NCBI GenBank assembly: GCA_947053345.1
Contig: CAMRSM010000036.1
Coordinates: 1 to 36,546, forward strand
DNA length: 36,546 nucleotides
Direction of reading: 5' to 3'
Source of the DNA: an uncultured Lachnospiraceae bacterium
Lineage (GTDB): Bacteria > Bacillota > Clostridia > Lachnospirales > Lachnospiraceae
Both the position numbers and the translations under genes were made by a program. Shown piece by piece: positions 1-7,687 of the stretch (positions are counted from its first letter, which is position 1; each line of letters opens with the position of its first letter). Below the pieces are notes generated by a model. The model saw nothing but the letters and a program-made list of their open reading frames with translations, was not told the origin of the DNA and searched no databases.

Positions 1-193
1 GCCCCGCAGGGAACATGTCGGAACGACATGGTATAATGTCGACAGACATGATACCAGCGCTGATTTGCCGTCCGACCGAAGGGAGGACAGTTTCCCTGGC
101 AAATCATGTGCAAGCCCCGCAGGGAACATGCCGGAACGACATGGTATAATGTCGACAGACATCATCCCCGGCGAGCCATGTGAATCCGCCGGG
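1..193 (+). repeat. Left array of ~112 bp hairpin repeats (two units, runs off the window edge)
   Basis: Unit 1 begins at or before base 1 and unit 2 at 114 (period 113). Each unit carries a short hairpin ATGTCG-GAA-CGACAT, a second inverted repeat GGTATAATGTC-GACA-GACATGATACC (one mismatch), and in unit 1 a third, larger hairpin: TGATTTGCC (61-69) pairs with GGCAAATCA (98-106), with GTCC (70-73) pairing GGAC (85-88) inside it. In unit 2 the third hairpin is replaced by a shorter CCCGGCG (167-173)/CGCCGGG (187-193) stem. The same family recurs at 24173-24520. It is not a recognised IS, CRISPR or riboswitch class to me. Confidence 0.85.
142..150 (+). promoter_or_regulatory. Extended -10 box TGGTATAAT inside the last left repeat unit
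   Basis: A perfect TATAAT at 145-150 preceded by TGG (extended -10) lies 85 bases upstream of the ATG at 235. There is no convincing -35 hexamer at 17 bases, as is common for extended -10 promoters. The last unit of the right-hand array has the same box about 70 bases before its downstream gene, so the repeat may supply the promoter for both genes. This is inference from position. Confidence 0.45.
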
Positions 194-234
194 AGAAGGA
201 CATGTCATAAATTTATTGAAAAGGAGAAAACAAA

Positions 235-1365
235 ATGCTCAATAAGATGCAAGCCGGTTTTCGGATAGCCGTTCTGCGCAAAAAAGCCGGATTTTCACAG
301 GCCGAATTTTCTGAGATTCTCGGTATCAGCCCACAGGCAGTCAGTAAATGGGAAACCGGGGCTTCGCTGCCGGATATCGAAACATTATTAAATATGTCGT
401 GGATATTGAAAACATCAATCAACAATATTCTGGAAGGTGATGATTATATCGAGGAAATGGCAGGCATGGACCGGGGAATGCTGTTTTTGAACAAAATATT
501 GTTATGTCCTGATTGCCGCCGAAAAATGAAACTAAAAAGTGTCAGCAATAACCATATATCATACGCGTGTGAAAACGGGCACGAATACTGTGTTGTAGAT
601 GGTGTGTTGGATTTTAAAACAAGGGAGATTTCAGGGGAACAATGGTCTTTAAGTTACCGCAATTATGAAGAATACCTGCATGAGCATAACTGGAGAAGGA
701 ATCCAAACTATGACAGGGGATTGGATGAAGCGGATGTGATCTGGGAAGCGGTCAGGGAACGCCGCCCGAAGGTAATATTGGATATGGCATGCGGGACAGG
801 GCAGGGGATCAAGCGCCAGATCGAGAGGATCAACTGGCCTGTGACAGTCATTATGGCAGATGTCAGCCACAGGATATTGAAGTGGAACAAGATTTATTAT
901 TCGACCGAGTGCCGCAATCCGTTTGTGGATATGGTATATCTGGCCTGTGACGGTGCAAGGCTGCCGATCATGCCGGAATCGGTCGATATGGTATTTTCGA
1001 ATGCGGGATACGAGAGCATGCAGGCTAAAATGATGGCGGGATTCCGCGAAGCATACCGGGTGATTAAAAGCGGCGGCTGTACGGTCTACACGAAGTCCGT
1101 GGTCGAAAGCTACGGGAATAGCAATTCCCGGAAATGGATGGAACTGATGCTTTCCGGCATGGAGGAAAACGAGGCAAAGATGTGGAAAGAACAGTTTGTT
1201 GATACAGGGCAGTGGCTGGAAAGATGCAAGACAACCGGGTTTGTGGAAAATAAGTTCACGAAGATTTACGGGGAACTTGCCGCACCGGATGCGGGGATAT
1301 TTCCGTTTGAAAATGAGATGGCACAGTGGATGGCAAGTTATGTTTTTGTGTCGGTGAAGGGCTGA
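235..1365 (+). CDS. XRE-type HTH / zinc ribbon / class I SAM methyltransferase fusion
   Basis: 376 residues in three parts. Residues 8-65 are an XRE/Cro-like helix-turn-helix (AGFSQAEFSEILGIS..VSKWETG). Residues 91-119 carry a CPDC...C...C cluster (C91, C94, C112, C119), a small zinc ribbon of the type found before RlmA-like methyltransferases. Residues ~178-330 are a Rossmann SAM-binding fold with motif I ILDMACGTGQG (181-191) and an acidic residue at the end of strand 2 (IMADVS). The start is fixed by AAAAGGAG eight bases upstream. The likely activity is SAM-dependent methylation of an unknown substrate; RlmA-like rRNA modification is only a possibility. The HTH suggests self-regulation or DNA targeting. 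The gene stands alone, downstream of the repeat array. Confidence 0.85.
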   Translation: MLNKMQAGFRIAVLRKKAGFSQAEFSEILGISPQAVSKWETGASLPDIETLLNMSWILKTSINNILEGDDYIEEMAGMDRGMLFLNKILLCPDCRRKMKLKSVSNNHISYACENGHEYCVVDGVLDFKTREISGEQWSLSYRNYEEYLHEHNWRRNPNYDRGLDEADVIWEAVRERRPKVILDMACGTGQGIKRQIERINWPVTVIMADVSHRILKWNKIYYSTECRNPFVDMVYLACDGARLPIMPESVDMVFSNAGYESMQAKMMAGFREAYRVIKSGGCTVYTKSVVESYGNSNSRKWMELMLSGMEENEAKMWKEQFVDTGQWLERCKTTGFVENKFTKIYGELAAPDAGIFPFENEMAQWMASYVFVSVKG

Positions 1366-1565
1366 GGGATGGGAAGTAGGTAGGGAACCGGTGGCAAGCA
1401 GTATGGCAGAGATGATTGTTTTTGGGTTAAAGGTAGTAAGAAGAATATATCGGATCATCTTGATGGAGCGCTGTTGTATGGATTGATAGCACTGAATGGT
1501 ATAGTGTGAAAAAACAAAGATTAAAGGGGACATACTTTGGCAATTCCTGCCGAACGTGCGTTCCC

Positions 1566-1594
1566 TTTACTTTTAGACATACATAAGATAAAAT
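1566..1594 (+). promoter_or_regulatory. Probable promoter of the ABC exporter operon
   Basis: TTTACT (1566-1571), a 17-base spacer and TAAAAT (1589-1594), 67 bases before the first permease ATG. The 295 bases between 1365 and 1661 hold no gene I can support. An imperfect AAAGGG/CCCTTT inverted repeat just upstream (about 1525-1568) could end transcription from the methyltransferase gene. Confidence 0.4.
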
Positions 1595-1660
1595 ATAGGA
1601 TGAATCGTTTGAGTTACGAGTTTGTTTTGGATTAGAGCTATTCTGGAAAGGTAGTAATAA

Positions 1661-2377
1661 ATGAAAGTGTTATTACGGGCTGAACTTTATAAACTGCTAC
1701 ATAGCAAATGGATGTGGGCTTTTGCAATTTTTACCTCCATTTTTGCTATGTTTTTGATGGCAAAAAGCAAAAGTTCGGAAAATGTGGTGCAATTTTGGGC
1801 AGAATCTGATTTTTACCAAATGGTTTCCGTACTGGTCGTGCTTTATGGAATTGTCATTGTACATGAATATGCTTCGGGTTATTTTAAAGAAGCAGTATGC
1901 GCAGGGCATTTAAAATGGGAAGTATATCTGGTTCGATACTTTGCATTTTTTATCGGTGCACTTGTGATTCTGGTATCTCCTTGTTTGTCTGCGCTTCTAT
2001 TTTCTTCTTGTATAAAAGGAAACATTTTGACCGTATCGCAGCTGAGAGCATTTTTTATAGGAATTGCTTTTTTGGTTTTATACTGTGTTTGTATTTCGGC
2101 ATTTTTTATGATGCTCGCGGTCATTGTGAAAACATACTCCATGATCGTTTTTAGCAGTATCTTTTTTAACATGCTCGTCGTTGTAATTTATGAGATCATC
2201 CCGGCGGAATCATTTGCCGGGTGGATGAAATATTCCTTCGCCGGTATCCAACATACTATGTTTTTCCAACCCATGGAAATTGAAAAAGCGCTTTTGCTGC
2301 TTTTTTCTTTTCTTGGCCAAAGTATATTATACACCGGAATAGGGGTGTTCTATTTTACCAAAAAAGAATTGCGTTGA
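1661..2377 (+). CDS. ABC-2 type transporter permease (first subunit)
   Basis: 238 residues with about six hydrophobic segments and no soluble domain: residues ~15-35, 50-70, 90-120, 140-170, 175-195 and 210-232. The length and pattern fit the small permeases of BcrB/LanE/LanG-type exporters, which pair with one separate ATPase. The ATPase gene starts seven bases downstream and a second permease follows, giving a permease-ATPase-permease operon. In lantibiotic self-protection systems (LanFEG) the order is ATPase-permease-permease, so this is a relative, not a textbook copy. The ribosome site is weak (GGAAAGGT). Predicted role: export of or protection from an amphiphilic antibiotic or peptide; the substrate cannot be read from sequence. 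Confidence 0.8.
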   Translation: MKVLLRAELYKLLHSKWMWAFAIFTSIFAMFLMAKSKSSENVVQFWAESDFYQMVSVLVVLYGIVIVHEYASGYFKEAVCAGHLKWEVYLVRYFAFFIGALVILVSPCLSALLFSSCIKGNILTVSQLRAFFIGIAFLVLYCVCISAFFMMLAVIVKTYSMIVFSSIFFNMLVVVIYEIIPAESFAGWMKYSFAGIQHTMFFQPMEIEKALLLLFSFLGQSILYTGIGVFYFTKKELR

Positions 2378-2384
2378 TTCGGAA

Positions 2385-3296
2385 ATGAGGATGGAAATGG
2401 AATGTGTTATTGAAACAAAAAATCTGGTGAAGCGGTATGGAAAGGTGAAAGCAGTGGATGGACTGTCGATGCGTGTGGAGAAAGGCAGCATACATGCGTT
2501 GGTCGGGCCAAACGGTTCAGGGAAAACAACCTTGATAAGGATGCTGATGGGGACTGCCATTCCGACATCGGGTAGTTTTTCGCTTTTCAATTTTTCAGGG
2601 GAAAAGGACGTGGCAAGACAGAGAAAGCGTATTGGGACGCTGATTGAGATGCCGCAATTTTATAATGACAGAAGCGCATATGAGAACCTTGACATAATAC
2701 GGAGGATTCGGGGAATAGAGAACAAAGAGTGTATTTTAGACGCTTTATCCATAGTTGGTCTTTTGGGGATGGAAAAACGGCGGGTGGGAAAATTTTCCCT
2801 TGGAATGCGGCAGAGATTGGGGATTGCGAAAGCGCTTCTGGGGAACCCGGAACTTTTGATATTGGATGAACCGATCAATGGAATGGATCCCCAAGGTGTG
2901 AGTGAGATGCGCGCACTGCTGTTTTCGTTAAAGGAACAGGGACATACAATTTTATTGGCGAGCCATATTTTAAAAGAATTAACAGCAGTTTCAACACATT
3001 ACAGTATGATCCGGGACGGCAGGCTTTATGATGATTTTTCGGCGGGGGAACTTTCCAAACGGTGCGGGGAATGGCTTGAGATTGTGACACCGGATGCCGG
3101 CCGGGCAGAGGGATTGCTCCGCGGTATGGGAGAAAATATAACGGTGGAAGGGGAAACGGTGCAGATCTTTGGCGCAGTAGACAGTGGCGAGATCATACGG
3201 AAATTGGTTCTGGGGGATTGTGTGGTAAGGGGAGTTGGTGTGAAAACAAATGATTTGGAGTCATATTTTATTAAGATGATGGGAGAAAAGATATGA
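2385..3296 (+). CDS. ABC transporter ATP-binding protein, bacitracin/lantibiotic-protection type
   Basis: 303 residues. Walker A GPNGSGKTT (41-49), ABC signature FSLGMRQR (about 141-148), Walker B ELLILDEP and an H-loop LLASHI are all present. The C-terminal ~80 residues form the extension typical of the BcrA/LanF family. Three ATGs lie close together (2385, 2391, 2397); the one at 2397 (MECVIETKNLVK) matches the family N-terminus best and has AGGATGG just upstream, so the true protein may be four residues shorter. It overlaps the next gene by ATGA. It powers the two flanking permeases at the cytoplasmic face of the membrane. Confidence 0.92.
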   Translation: MRMEMECVIETKNLVKRYGKVKAVDGLSMRVEKGSIHALVGPNGSGKTTLIRMLMGTAIPTSGSFSLFNFSGEKDVARQRKRIGTLIEMPQFYNDRSAYENLDIIRRIRGIENKECILDALSIVGLLGMEKRRVGKFSLGMRQRLGIAKALLGNPELLILDEPINGMDPQGVSEMRALLFSLKEQGHTILLASHILKELTAVSTHYSMIRDGRLYDDFSAGELSKRCGEWLEIVTPDAGRAEGLLRGMGENITVEGETVQIFGAVDSGEIIRKLVLGDCVVRGVGVKTNDLESYFIKMMGEKI

Positions 3297-4018
3297 AAAA
3301 GCTGATCGGGTTGGAGTTTCGGAAAAATAAGAAATGTATTTTTTTGTATCTGGCAGGAGCGGCAGCTGTTTTATATCAGGGAATTGGGTTGTTTTGGGAA
3401 CATTTTTCGGAACTGGGAGGGGGTGGGGCATTCCGGATCATAGGGAGAAATCTGTTTACGACCTATTTGCTGTTTGGTGCAATCCTATCTTATGTCATTG
3501 TGAAGGATTTTGAGGTTGGAATTATAAAAGAATATTTTTTTGTCGGGTATACAAGGGAAGAAATTTACTGGGTAAAATACATATATTTGTTATGTGCGGG
3601 CAGTATTATCATAAATTTGACAGTGGCTGGAATGGTATTGTGCAAAAGTATAGTAAATGGTTACGGGGAAGGATTTTCCGGGGAAGAAATTGTGTTCTGG
3701 GGAAAAGTCTTGTTAGGGAATATGTCCGCCTGTTTTTTATTTTTTGCGGTTGCGTTGCTCTGCGCGGTTGCGGTAGGAAATGTGCTTGCCCTTGTTTTAT
3801 ATTTCATGGGAATATCCTTTTGGGATATGATCGCCCTTTTCTTTGTGGGGAGATATCATGCGCCGGAATGGATTTCGGTGAGGAATCTTGTAAGCCGCGT
3901 TTATGACCGAGAGATGATGTGGAGTGAATTTGCTGGTATGATCACCGTGCAATTTGGAACAGGAGTTCTTGTTTTGCTGCTTGGCCAGGGGATTTTCCGG
4001 AGAAAGGAATATAGATAA
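3293..4018 (+). CDS. ABC-2 type transporter permease (second subunit)
   Basis: 241 residues, about six hydrophobic segments (for example residues 18-38, 55-75, 100-125, 140-185, 215-232). The start ATG overlaps the ATPase stop codon (ATGA), the usual sign of translational coupling. It resembles the first permease in size and topology but not in detail, so the transporter is probably heterodimeric, as in BcrAB/LanFEG-like exporters. No signal peptide and no extracellular sensor domain (unlike BceB), and no two-component system next to the operon, so regulation is unclear. The last gene of this operon; a T-box promoter starts about 108 bases downstream. Confidence 0.8.
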   Translation: MKKLIGLEFRKNKKCIFLYLAGAAAVLYQGIGLFWEHFSELGGGGAFRIIGRNLFTTYLLFGAILSYVIVKDFEVGIIKEYFFVGYTREEIYWVKYIYLLCAGSIIINLTVAGMVLCKSIVNGYGEGFSGEEIVFWGKVLLGNMSACFLFFAVALLCAVAVGNVLALVLYFMGISFWDMIALFFVGRYHAPEWISVRNLVSRVYDREMMWSEFAGMITVQFGTGVLVLLLGQGIFRRKEYR

Positions 4019-4064
4019 AGATGAGCGCGCCTGCTTTATGGGAAAAACGATAGGAAGGAGGTGT

Positions 4065-4148
4065 ATGGAATATAGTAAATGCATTATGTGGGAAGCCAGA
4101 TTCCACGGAAGGAAAAAAATCATACTTGACTTTTTGACATCAGCGTGA
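4065..4148 (+). CDS. Possible 27-residue small ORF with strong ribosome site
   Basis: ATG at 4065 follows a near-perfect AAGGAGGTG. The product would begin MEYSKCIMWEARF and is basic and partly hydrophobic. However, the 3' end of the ORF contains the -35 and most of the spacer of the T-box promoter, and no homologue is known to me. It could be a real small protein of the exporter operon or a chance ribosome-site match. Confidence 0.2.
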   Translation: MEYSKCIMWEARFHGRKKIILDFLTSA

Positions 4149-4154
4149 TAGAAT
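4126..4154 (+). promoter_or_regulatory. Promoter of the T-box leader
   Basis: TTGACT (4126-4131), exactly 17 bases, TAGAAT (4149-4154): a good sigma-A promoter. Transcription would start near 4161, a few bases before the first T-box helix. Confidence 0.7.
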
Positions 4155-4170
4155 GTAGAAAATTTATCAA

Positions 4171-4444
4171 AAAGGCGATGAAGAGAAAGAGTAGCTGTTG
4201 CGGGCGTTTTCAGAGAGGGGATGGCGGTGCAAATCCTTAACAGTGCAGCAGGGAAGCAGTCTCGGAGCCGCAGACCGAATCGGGTGACCAAAGTAGGCTC
4301 TGACGGAGGCTTTACCGTTAAAAGAAGCGTGGCATCGGAGACATCCTGTGCCAACAGAGTGCAGAGTATTCTGAATTTAGGTGGTAACACGGACATGATG
4401 TTCGCCCTAAGCTGACCGGAAGGGTTAGCTTGGGGCGTTTTTTC
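4171..4444 (+). promoter_or_regulatory. T-box riboswitch, predicted alanine specifier (GCA)
   Basis: Stem I is recognisable: AGUA-containing bulge on the 5' side (4190-4193), stem CUGUUGC paired with GCAGCAG, the AGAGAG bulge (4212-4217) and the apical GGUGCAAAUCC loop region. The specifier loop on the 3' side reads GAA-GCA-G, giving codon GCA at 4256-4258, followed by the usual UCUCGGAG stem end. The 14-base T-box AGGTGGTAACACGG is at 4380-4393. The variable base after UGG is U, which would pair with A73 of tRNA; tRNA-Ala has A73, while tRNA-Ser (the alternative frame AGC) has G73. The leader ends in a terminator. Uncharged tRNA-Ala would stabilise the antiterminator and turn on the downstream genes. 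Confidence 0.88.
4404..4444 (+). terminator. T-box intrinsic terminator
   Basis: CGCCCTAAGCT (4404-4414) pairs with AGCTTGGGGCG (4428-4438), 11 pairs with one G-T, followed by six T. It directly follows and competes with the T-box antiterminator. Confidence 0.9.
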
Positions 4445-4569
4445 GTGCGGGGGATGGATTTGCCCGGATGCGGATGCGAATGATTGAAGTTATCGCAGTA
4501 TGTATCCCGCGCGGACAGGAGAAATTCCCCTGTCCGGTTACGTAAAGCCGGATGACGGGAGGTGGTCGG

Positions 4570-5628
4570 ATGAAAGCGGGAAAATTGCCGGGGGTGGTCG
4601 AAGAACGTTCGGTTTTTATGTTTACCGGTGGGAGGGGGATGGAGCCTGCCGAGGTTGCCCGCGGCACGGGGGCGGACGGGCGTTTTATGGCAGCGGCGAC
4701 GGACCAGACGGGTATTTTCGGAACGGAACAAACGCAGGCGCTGCGCGTCGGGATGCTGTTTGACCGGGTATGCGCGAAGCTGGCGGCACAGGGGGCGCGG
4801 GCAGAAGTATTTAACGCAAGTTTGTCGCTTCCGCCTGCAGCATCGGAAGCGAGCCTGAAAAAACTGGTGGCGCTGGTGGCGCAGGCGGCAAAGTGCAGGG
4901 ATATTACGGCATATAGTGTACATGTACAGACAAGATACGAGCCGGAAGGTGGCGCAGGGGCAGTACAGCTTGTGCTGACCGGGGCTGGGAGTGCAAAGGG
5001 GGCGGAAGACTTCCCCGGGATTTTGGGGTATGCGTTGTCCCGTGCCGGAGATTTGAAACCCGATCCCAGCGGGAGAACCCCCTTGAAGCTTCCTGCAGGG
5101 GACAATACCTTATCCGTTGTGATGGCGGGTTATGCTGCGCTGGAGGCGACAGCGGTGCTGATCTCCGAAAAACAGGAAAGCTTATCCGGGCGGCTGGCAG
5201 CAAGTTACCTTGCGCAGGGGCTGAAAAAGGCTTCACGGACGGATGTGCGGGAGGCGGCGCGGATTGCCGCGCAGGCGGGCGCTCTGGCAAAAATAGCGGG
5301 GGAGGGCGGCGTTTTCGGGGCACTTTGGGAGATTGGCGAATATTTTGATTGTGGTATGGATATTATCCTGCGCGATATTCTCTTGCTGCAGGAAACGATT
5401 GAAGTATGTGAGATTTTGGATGTCAACCCATACCTGCTAGCGTCGGGCGGTTGTCTTCTCGCGGTAACAGGAGACGCGCAGGCGCTGCTTGCCCGCTACC
5501 GCGATGCGGGAATTGCGGCGGCGGCGATCGGGATTTTAAAGGAAGGGCGCGACCGTGTCATCCACAATGAATGGGAGGAGCGTTTTCTGGAACCCTTCCG
5601 CGCGGAGGAACTGTACCGGGTGCTGTAA
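4570..5628 (+). CDS. PurM/HypE-like (AIR synthase-related) protein of unknown function
   Basis: 352 residues from the ATG at 4570, chosen because GGGAGGTGG lies about 8 bases upstream; an in-frame ATG at 4552 has no ribosome site. The C-terminal half (GALWEIGEYFDCGMDIILRD followed by I..QETIEVCEILDVNPYLLASGG) matches the AIR-synthase C-terminal domain shared by PurM, HypE, ThiL and SelD. The N-terminal ATP-binding half is less typical; I do not see the usual N-terminal Asp-rich nucleotide motif clearly. It is the first gene after an alanine-type T-box and is followed by an Lrp regulator and an aminotransferase, so it probably works in amino-acid rather than purine or hydrogenase metabolism. 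The reaction is unknown. Confidence 0.75.
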   Translation: MKAGKLPGVVEERSVFMFTGGRGMEPAEVARGTGADGRFMAAATDQTGIFGTEQTQALRVGMLFDRVCAKLAAQGARAEVFNASLSLPPAASEASLKKLVALVAQAAKCRDITAYSVHVQTRYEPEGGAGAVQLVLTGAGSAKGAEDFPGILGYALSRAGDLKPDPSGRTPLKLPAGDNTLSVVMAGYAALEATAVLISEKQESLSGRLAASYLAQGLKKASRTDVREAARIAAQAGALAKIAGEGGVFGALWEIGEYFDCGMDIILRDILLLQETIEVCEILDVNPYLLASGGCLLAVTGDAQALLARYRDAGIAAAAIGILKEGRDRVIHNEWEERFLEPFRAEELYRVL

Positions 5629-5638
5629 GGCGCAGAAA

Positions 5639-5852
5639 GAACGCAAAAAGACAGCATATGCCGGGAAATGAGCCCATAGGGGATTGCGGGAGCGAAGCGA
5701 ACGGGATGTTTTACGCCGGGGTGGGTACCGGGAGGATGTATGCGGAACGCAAAAAAGCAGCATATGCCGGGAAATGAGCCCCATAGGGGATTGCGGGAGC
5801 AATGCGAACGGGAAGCCTTCCGCCGGGGCAGGTAAAGGAAGGGCATATGCGG
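5639..5852 (+). repeat. Two tandem copies of a ~106 bp intergenic unit
   Basis: Copy 1 (5639-5744) and copy 2 (5745-5852) both begin GAACGCAAAAA, share CAGCATATGCCGGGAAATGAG and GGGGATTGCGGGAGC, and end near TATGCGG. They differ by scattered substitutions and short indels, so the duplication is not recent. It sits between the PurM-like gene and the Lrp gene, inside the presumed operon. No terminator or ribosome site is seen in the unit. Confidence 0.8.
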
Positions 5853-5879
5853 AATTTTAAATTAAGGAGGATTGCAGAA

Positions 5880-6386
5880 ATGGAAGACAGGAACAACGAG
5901 CAGTTAAAGGAGGCGGTGCTCCGCGCGATCGACAAGAACGCGAAGCTTTCGACAAAGGATCTGGCCATTATGCTTGGCTATACGGAGGATGAGGTTGTGG
6001 CGGCGGTCGCCGAGATGGAGGCGGATTCCGTGATTTGCGGATACCCAACCCTCATTAACTGGGACAAGACGAGCCGTGAGCGCGTTACGGCATTGATCGA
6101 GATCAAGGTGACACCACAGCGCGGTCAGGGCTTTGACAAGATTGCCGAGCGCATCTACCGTTTTGACGAGGTGGAATCCGTCTACCTGATGTCGGGCGGT
6201 TTTGACCTGACGGTGATCATTGACGGTAAGAGCATGCGTGAGGTGGCGAATTTTGTTTCCGGAAAACTTGCACCGATGGAGGCGGTTCTCAGCACCGCAA
6301 CACATTTTGTATTAAAGAAGTACAAGGAACATGGTATTCCGCTTGTGAGCGAGGTTGAAGATGAAAGGATGTTGATTACGCCGTGA
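5880..6386 (+). CDS. Lrp/AsnC family transcriptional regulator
   Basis: 168 residues. The N-terminal ~60 residues form an Lrp winged helix-turn-helix (LKEAVLRAIDKNAKLSTKDLAIMLG), and residues ~72-150 match the RAM/AsnC ligand-binding domain (ALIEIKVTPQRGQGFDKIAERI, SVYLMSGGFDLTVIIDGKSM). Start at 5880 because TTAAGGAGG lies ten bases before it; the ORF remains open further upstream through the tandem repeat but with no better site. The stop overlaps the next gene's GTG (GTGA). Lrp-family proteins sense amino acids; with the alanine T-box and the coupled aminotransferase it is likely a local feedback regulator of this operon. Confidence 0.92.
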   Translation: MEDRNNEQLKEAVLRAIDKNAKLSTKDLAIMLGYTEDEVVAAVAEMEADSVICGYPTLINWDKTSRERVTALIEIKVTPQRGQGFDKIAERIYRFDEVESVYLMSGGFDLTVIIDGKSMREVANFVSGKLAPMEAVLSTATHFVLKKYKEHGIPLVSEVEDERMLITP

Positions 6387-7543
6387 GAGACCCATTAAAT
6401 AAAATCGTGACGGAGATCAAACCGTCAGGAATTCGTAAATTTTTTGATATAGTAAGCGAGATGAAGGACGCGATATCGCTGGGTGTCGGCGAGCCGGATT
6501 TTGATACGCCGTGGCATATCCGCGAGGAGGGTATTTATTCCCTTGAAAAAGGACGCACGTTCTATACCTCGAACGCGGGGCTTGCGGAATTGAAAGAAGA
6601 GATCTGCCATTATTTAAAACGGCGGTTTGGTCTTTCCTACAACCCGGCGAAGGAGACACTCGTGACGATCGGCGGCAGCGAGGCGATTGATATCGGATTG
6701 CGCGCCATGCTTGATCCGGGTGATGAGGTTCTGATCCCGCAGCCGAGCTACGTTTCTTATCTGCCGTGTGTGACGCTTGCGGGCGGTGTCCCGGTAGTGA
6801 TCGAGCTGAAAGCCGAAAATGAGTTCCGCCTGACAAAGCAGGAAGTTCTTGACGCGGTCACGGAAAAAACAAAAGTGCTGATTATGCCGTTCCCGAACAA
6901 CCCGACCGGGTCGATCATGACGCGTGAGGATCTTAAGGAGATTGTGGATGTTGTGCTGGAGAAGGATCTTTTTGTGATCTCGGACGAAATCTATTCCGAG
7001 CTGACCTACGGCGGAAATCATGTTTCGATAGCCGAATTTCCGGGTATGAAGGAGCGCACAGTCGTCATCAATGGTTTTTCAAAGTCCTACGCGATGACGG
7101 GCTGGCGTTTGGGATACGCTGCCGGACCGGAGAATGTGATTACACAGATGGTGAAGATTCACCAGTTTGCGATCATGTGTGCGCCGACAACGAGCCAGTA
7201 CGCGGCGGTGGAGGCGTTGAAGAACGGGGACAATGATGTGCAGATGATGCGCGGGGAGTACGACAAGCGCCGGCGGTATGTGGTCAATGCGCTGCGTGGG
7301 ATGGGGCTTGGCTGTTTTGAGCCTATGGGGGCGTTCTATGTCTTCCCTGATATCCGCGGCACGGGTATGACATCCGACGAGTTTGCGAACCGCCTGCTGC
7401 AGGAACAGAAGGTAGCCGTTGTGCCGGGGACGGCATTCGGGGATTGCGGGGAAGGATTCCTGCGCATTTCTTACGCGTATTCGATCGAAAACTTGAAGAT
7501 TGCGCTGGGACGGATAGAAAATTTTGTAAAAAAATGTAGATAA
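6383..7543 (+). CDS. Class I/II PLP-dependent aminotransferase, possibly alanine-forming
   Basis: 386 residues with a GTG start overlapping the Lrp stop. Fold-type I aminotransferase features are complete: substrate-side GVGEPDFDTP (35-43), PNNPTG (171-176) with the PLP-contacting Asn, DEIY (201-204), and the Schiff-base lysine in GFSKSYAMTGWRLGY (K234). A C-terminal Arg in FLRISYA should bind the substrate carboxylate. Family members include PatA, AspC-like and AlaA-like enzymes, and substrate cannot be assigned from motifs alone. The alanine-type T-box upstream argues for pyruvate to alanine transamination (inference). Last gene of the operon; GGATGC/GCATCC inverted repeat follows at about 7549-7572. 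Confidence 0.93.
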   Translation: MRDPLNKIVTEIKPSGIRKFFDIVSEMKDAISLGVGEPDFDTPWHIREEGIYSLEKGRTFYTSNAGLAELKEEICHYLKRRFGLSYNPAKETLVTIGGSEAIDIGLRAMLDPGDEVLIPQPSYVSYLPCVTLAGGVPVVIELKAENEFRLTKQEVLDAVTEKTKVLIMPFPNNPTGSIMTREDLKEIVDVVLEKDLFVISDEIYSELTYGGNHVSIAEFPGMKERTVVINGFSKSYAMTGWRLGYAAGPENVITQMVKIHQFAIMCAPTTSQYAAVEALKNGDNDVQMMRGEYDKRRRYVVNALRGMGLGCFEPMGAFYVFPDIRGTGMTSDEFANRLLQEQKVAVVPGTAFGDCGEGFLRISYAYSIENLKIALGRIENFVKKCR

Positions 7544-7607
7544 TTGTGGATGCATGTAGGCTGATGGGCATCCGCCCAAAAAAATTCAACAAATTCTCGG
7601 AATCGTC

Positions 7608-7637
7608 TTGAAAAATTATTATCAAGTATGGTAGAAT
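7608..7637 (+). promoter_or_regulatory. Promoter of the CheX-like gene
   Basis: TTGAAA (7608-7613), 18-base spacer, TAGAAT (7632-7637), 51 bases before the ATG. Confidence 0.55.
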
Positions 7638-7687
7638 GTCATAAGGTGCGATATAACCAGACAACATACGATACAGGAGGATAAAGT

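Noticed and set aside
65-268. 67-residue ORF through the left repeat array
   Set aside because: It reads through non-coding hairpins, has no conserved frame between units and ends after the real start of the methyltransferase gene.
649-1533. 294-residue minus-strand ORF opposite the XRE/methyltransferase gene
   Set aside because: It is rich in His, Pro and Cys with no domain, as expected for the antisense of a GC-rich gene; the plus-strand protein has three recognisable domains.
4256-4258. Reading the T-box specifier as AGC (serine)
   Set aside because: The U after UGG in the T-box pairs with A73, but tRNA-Ser has G73; alignment to the GAA-NNN-purine pattern also gives GCA.
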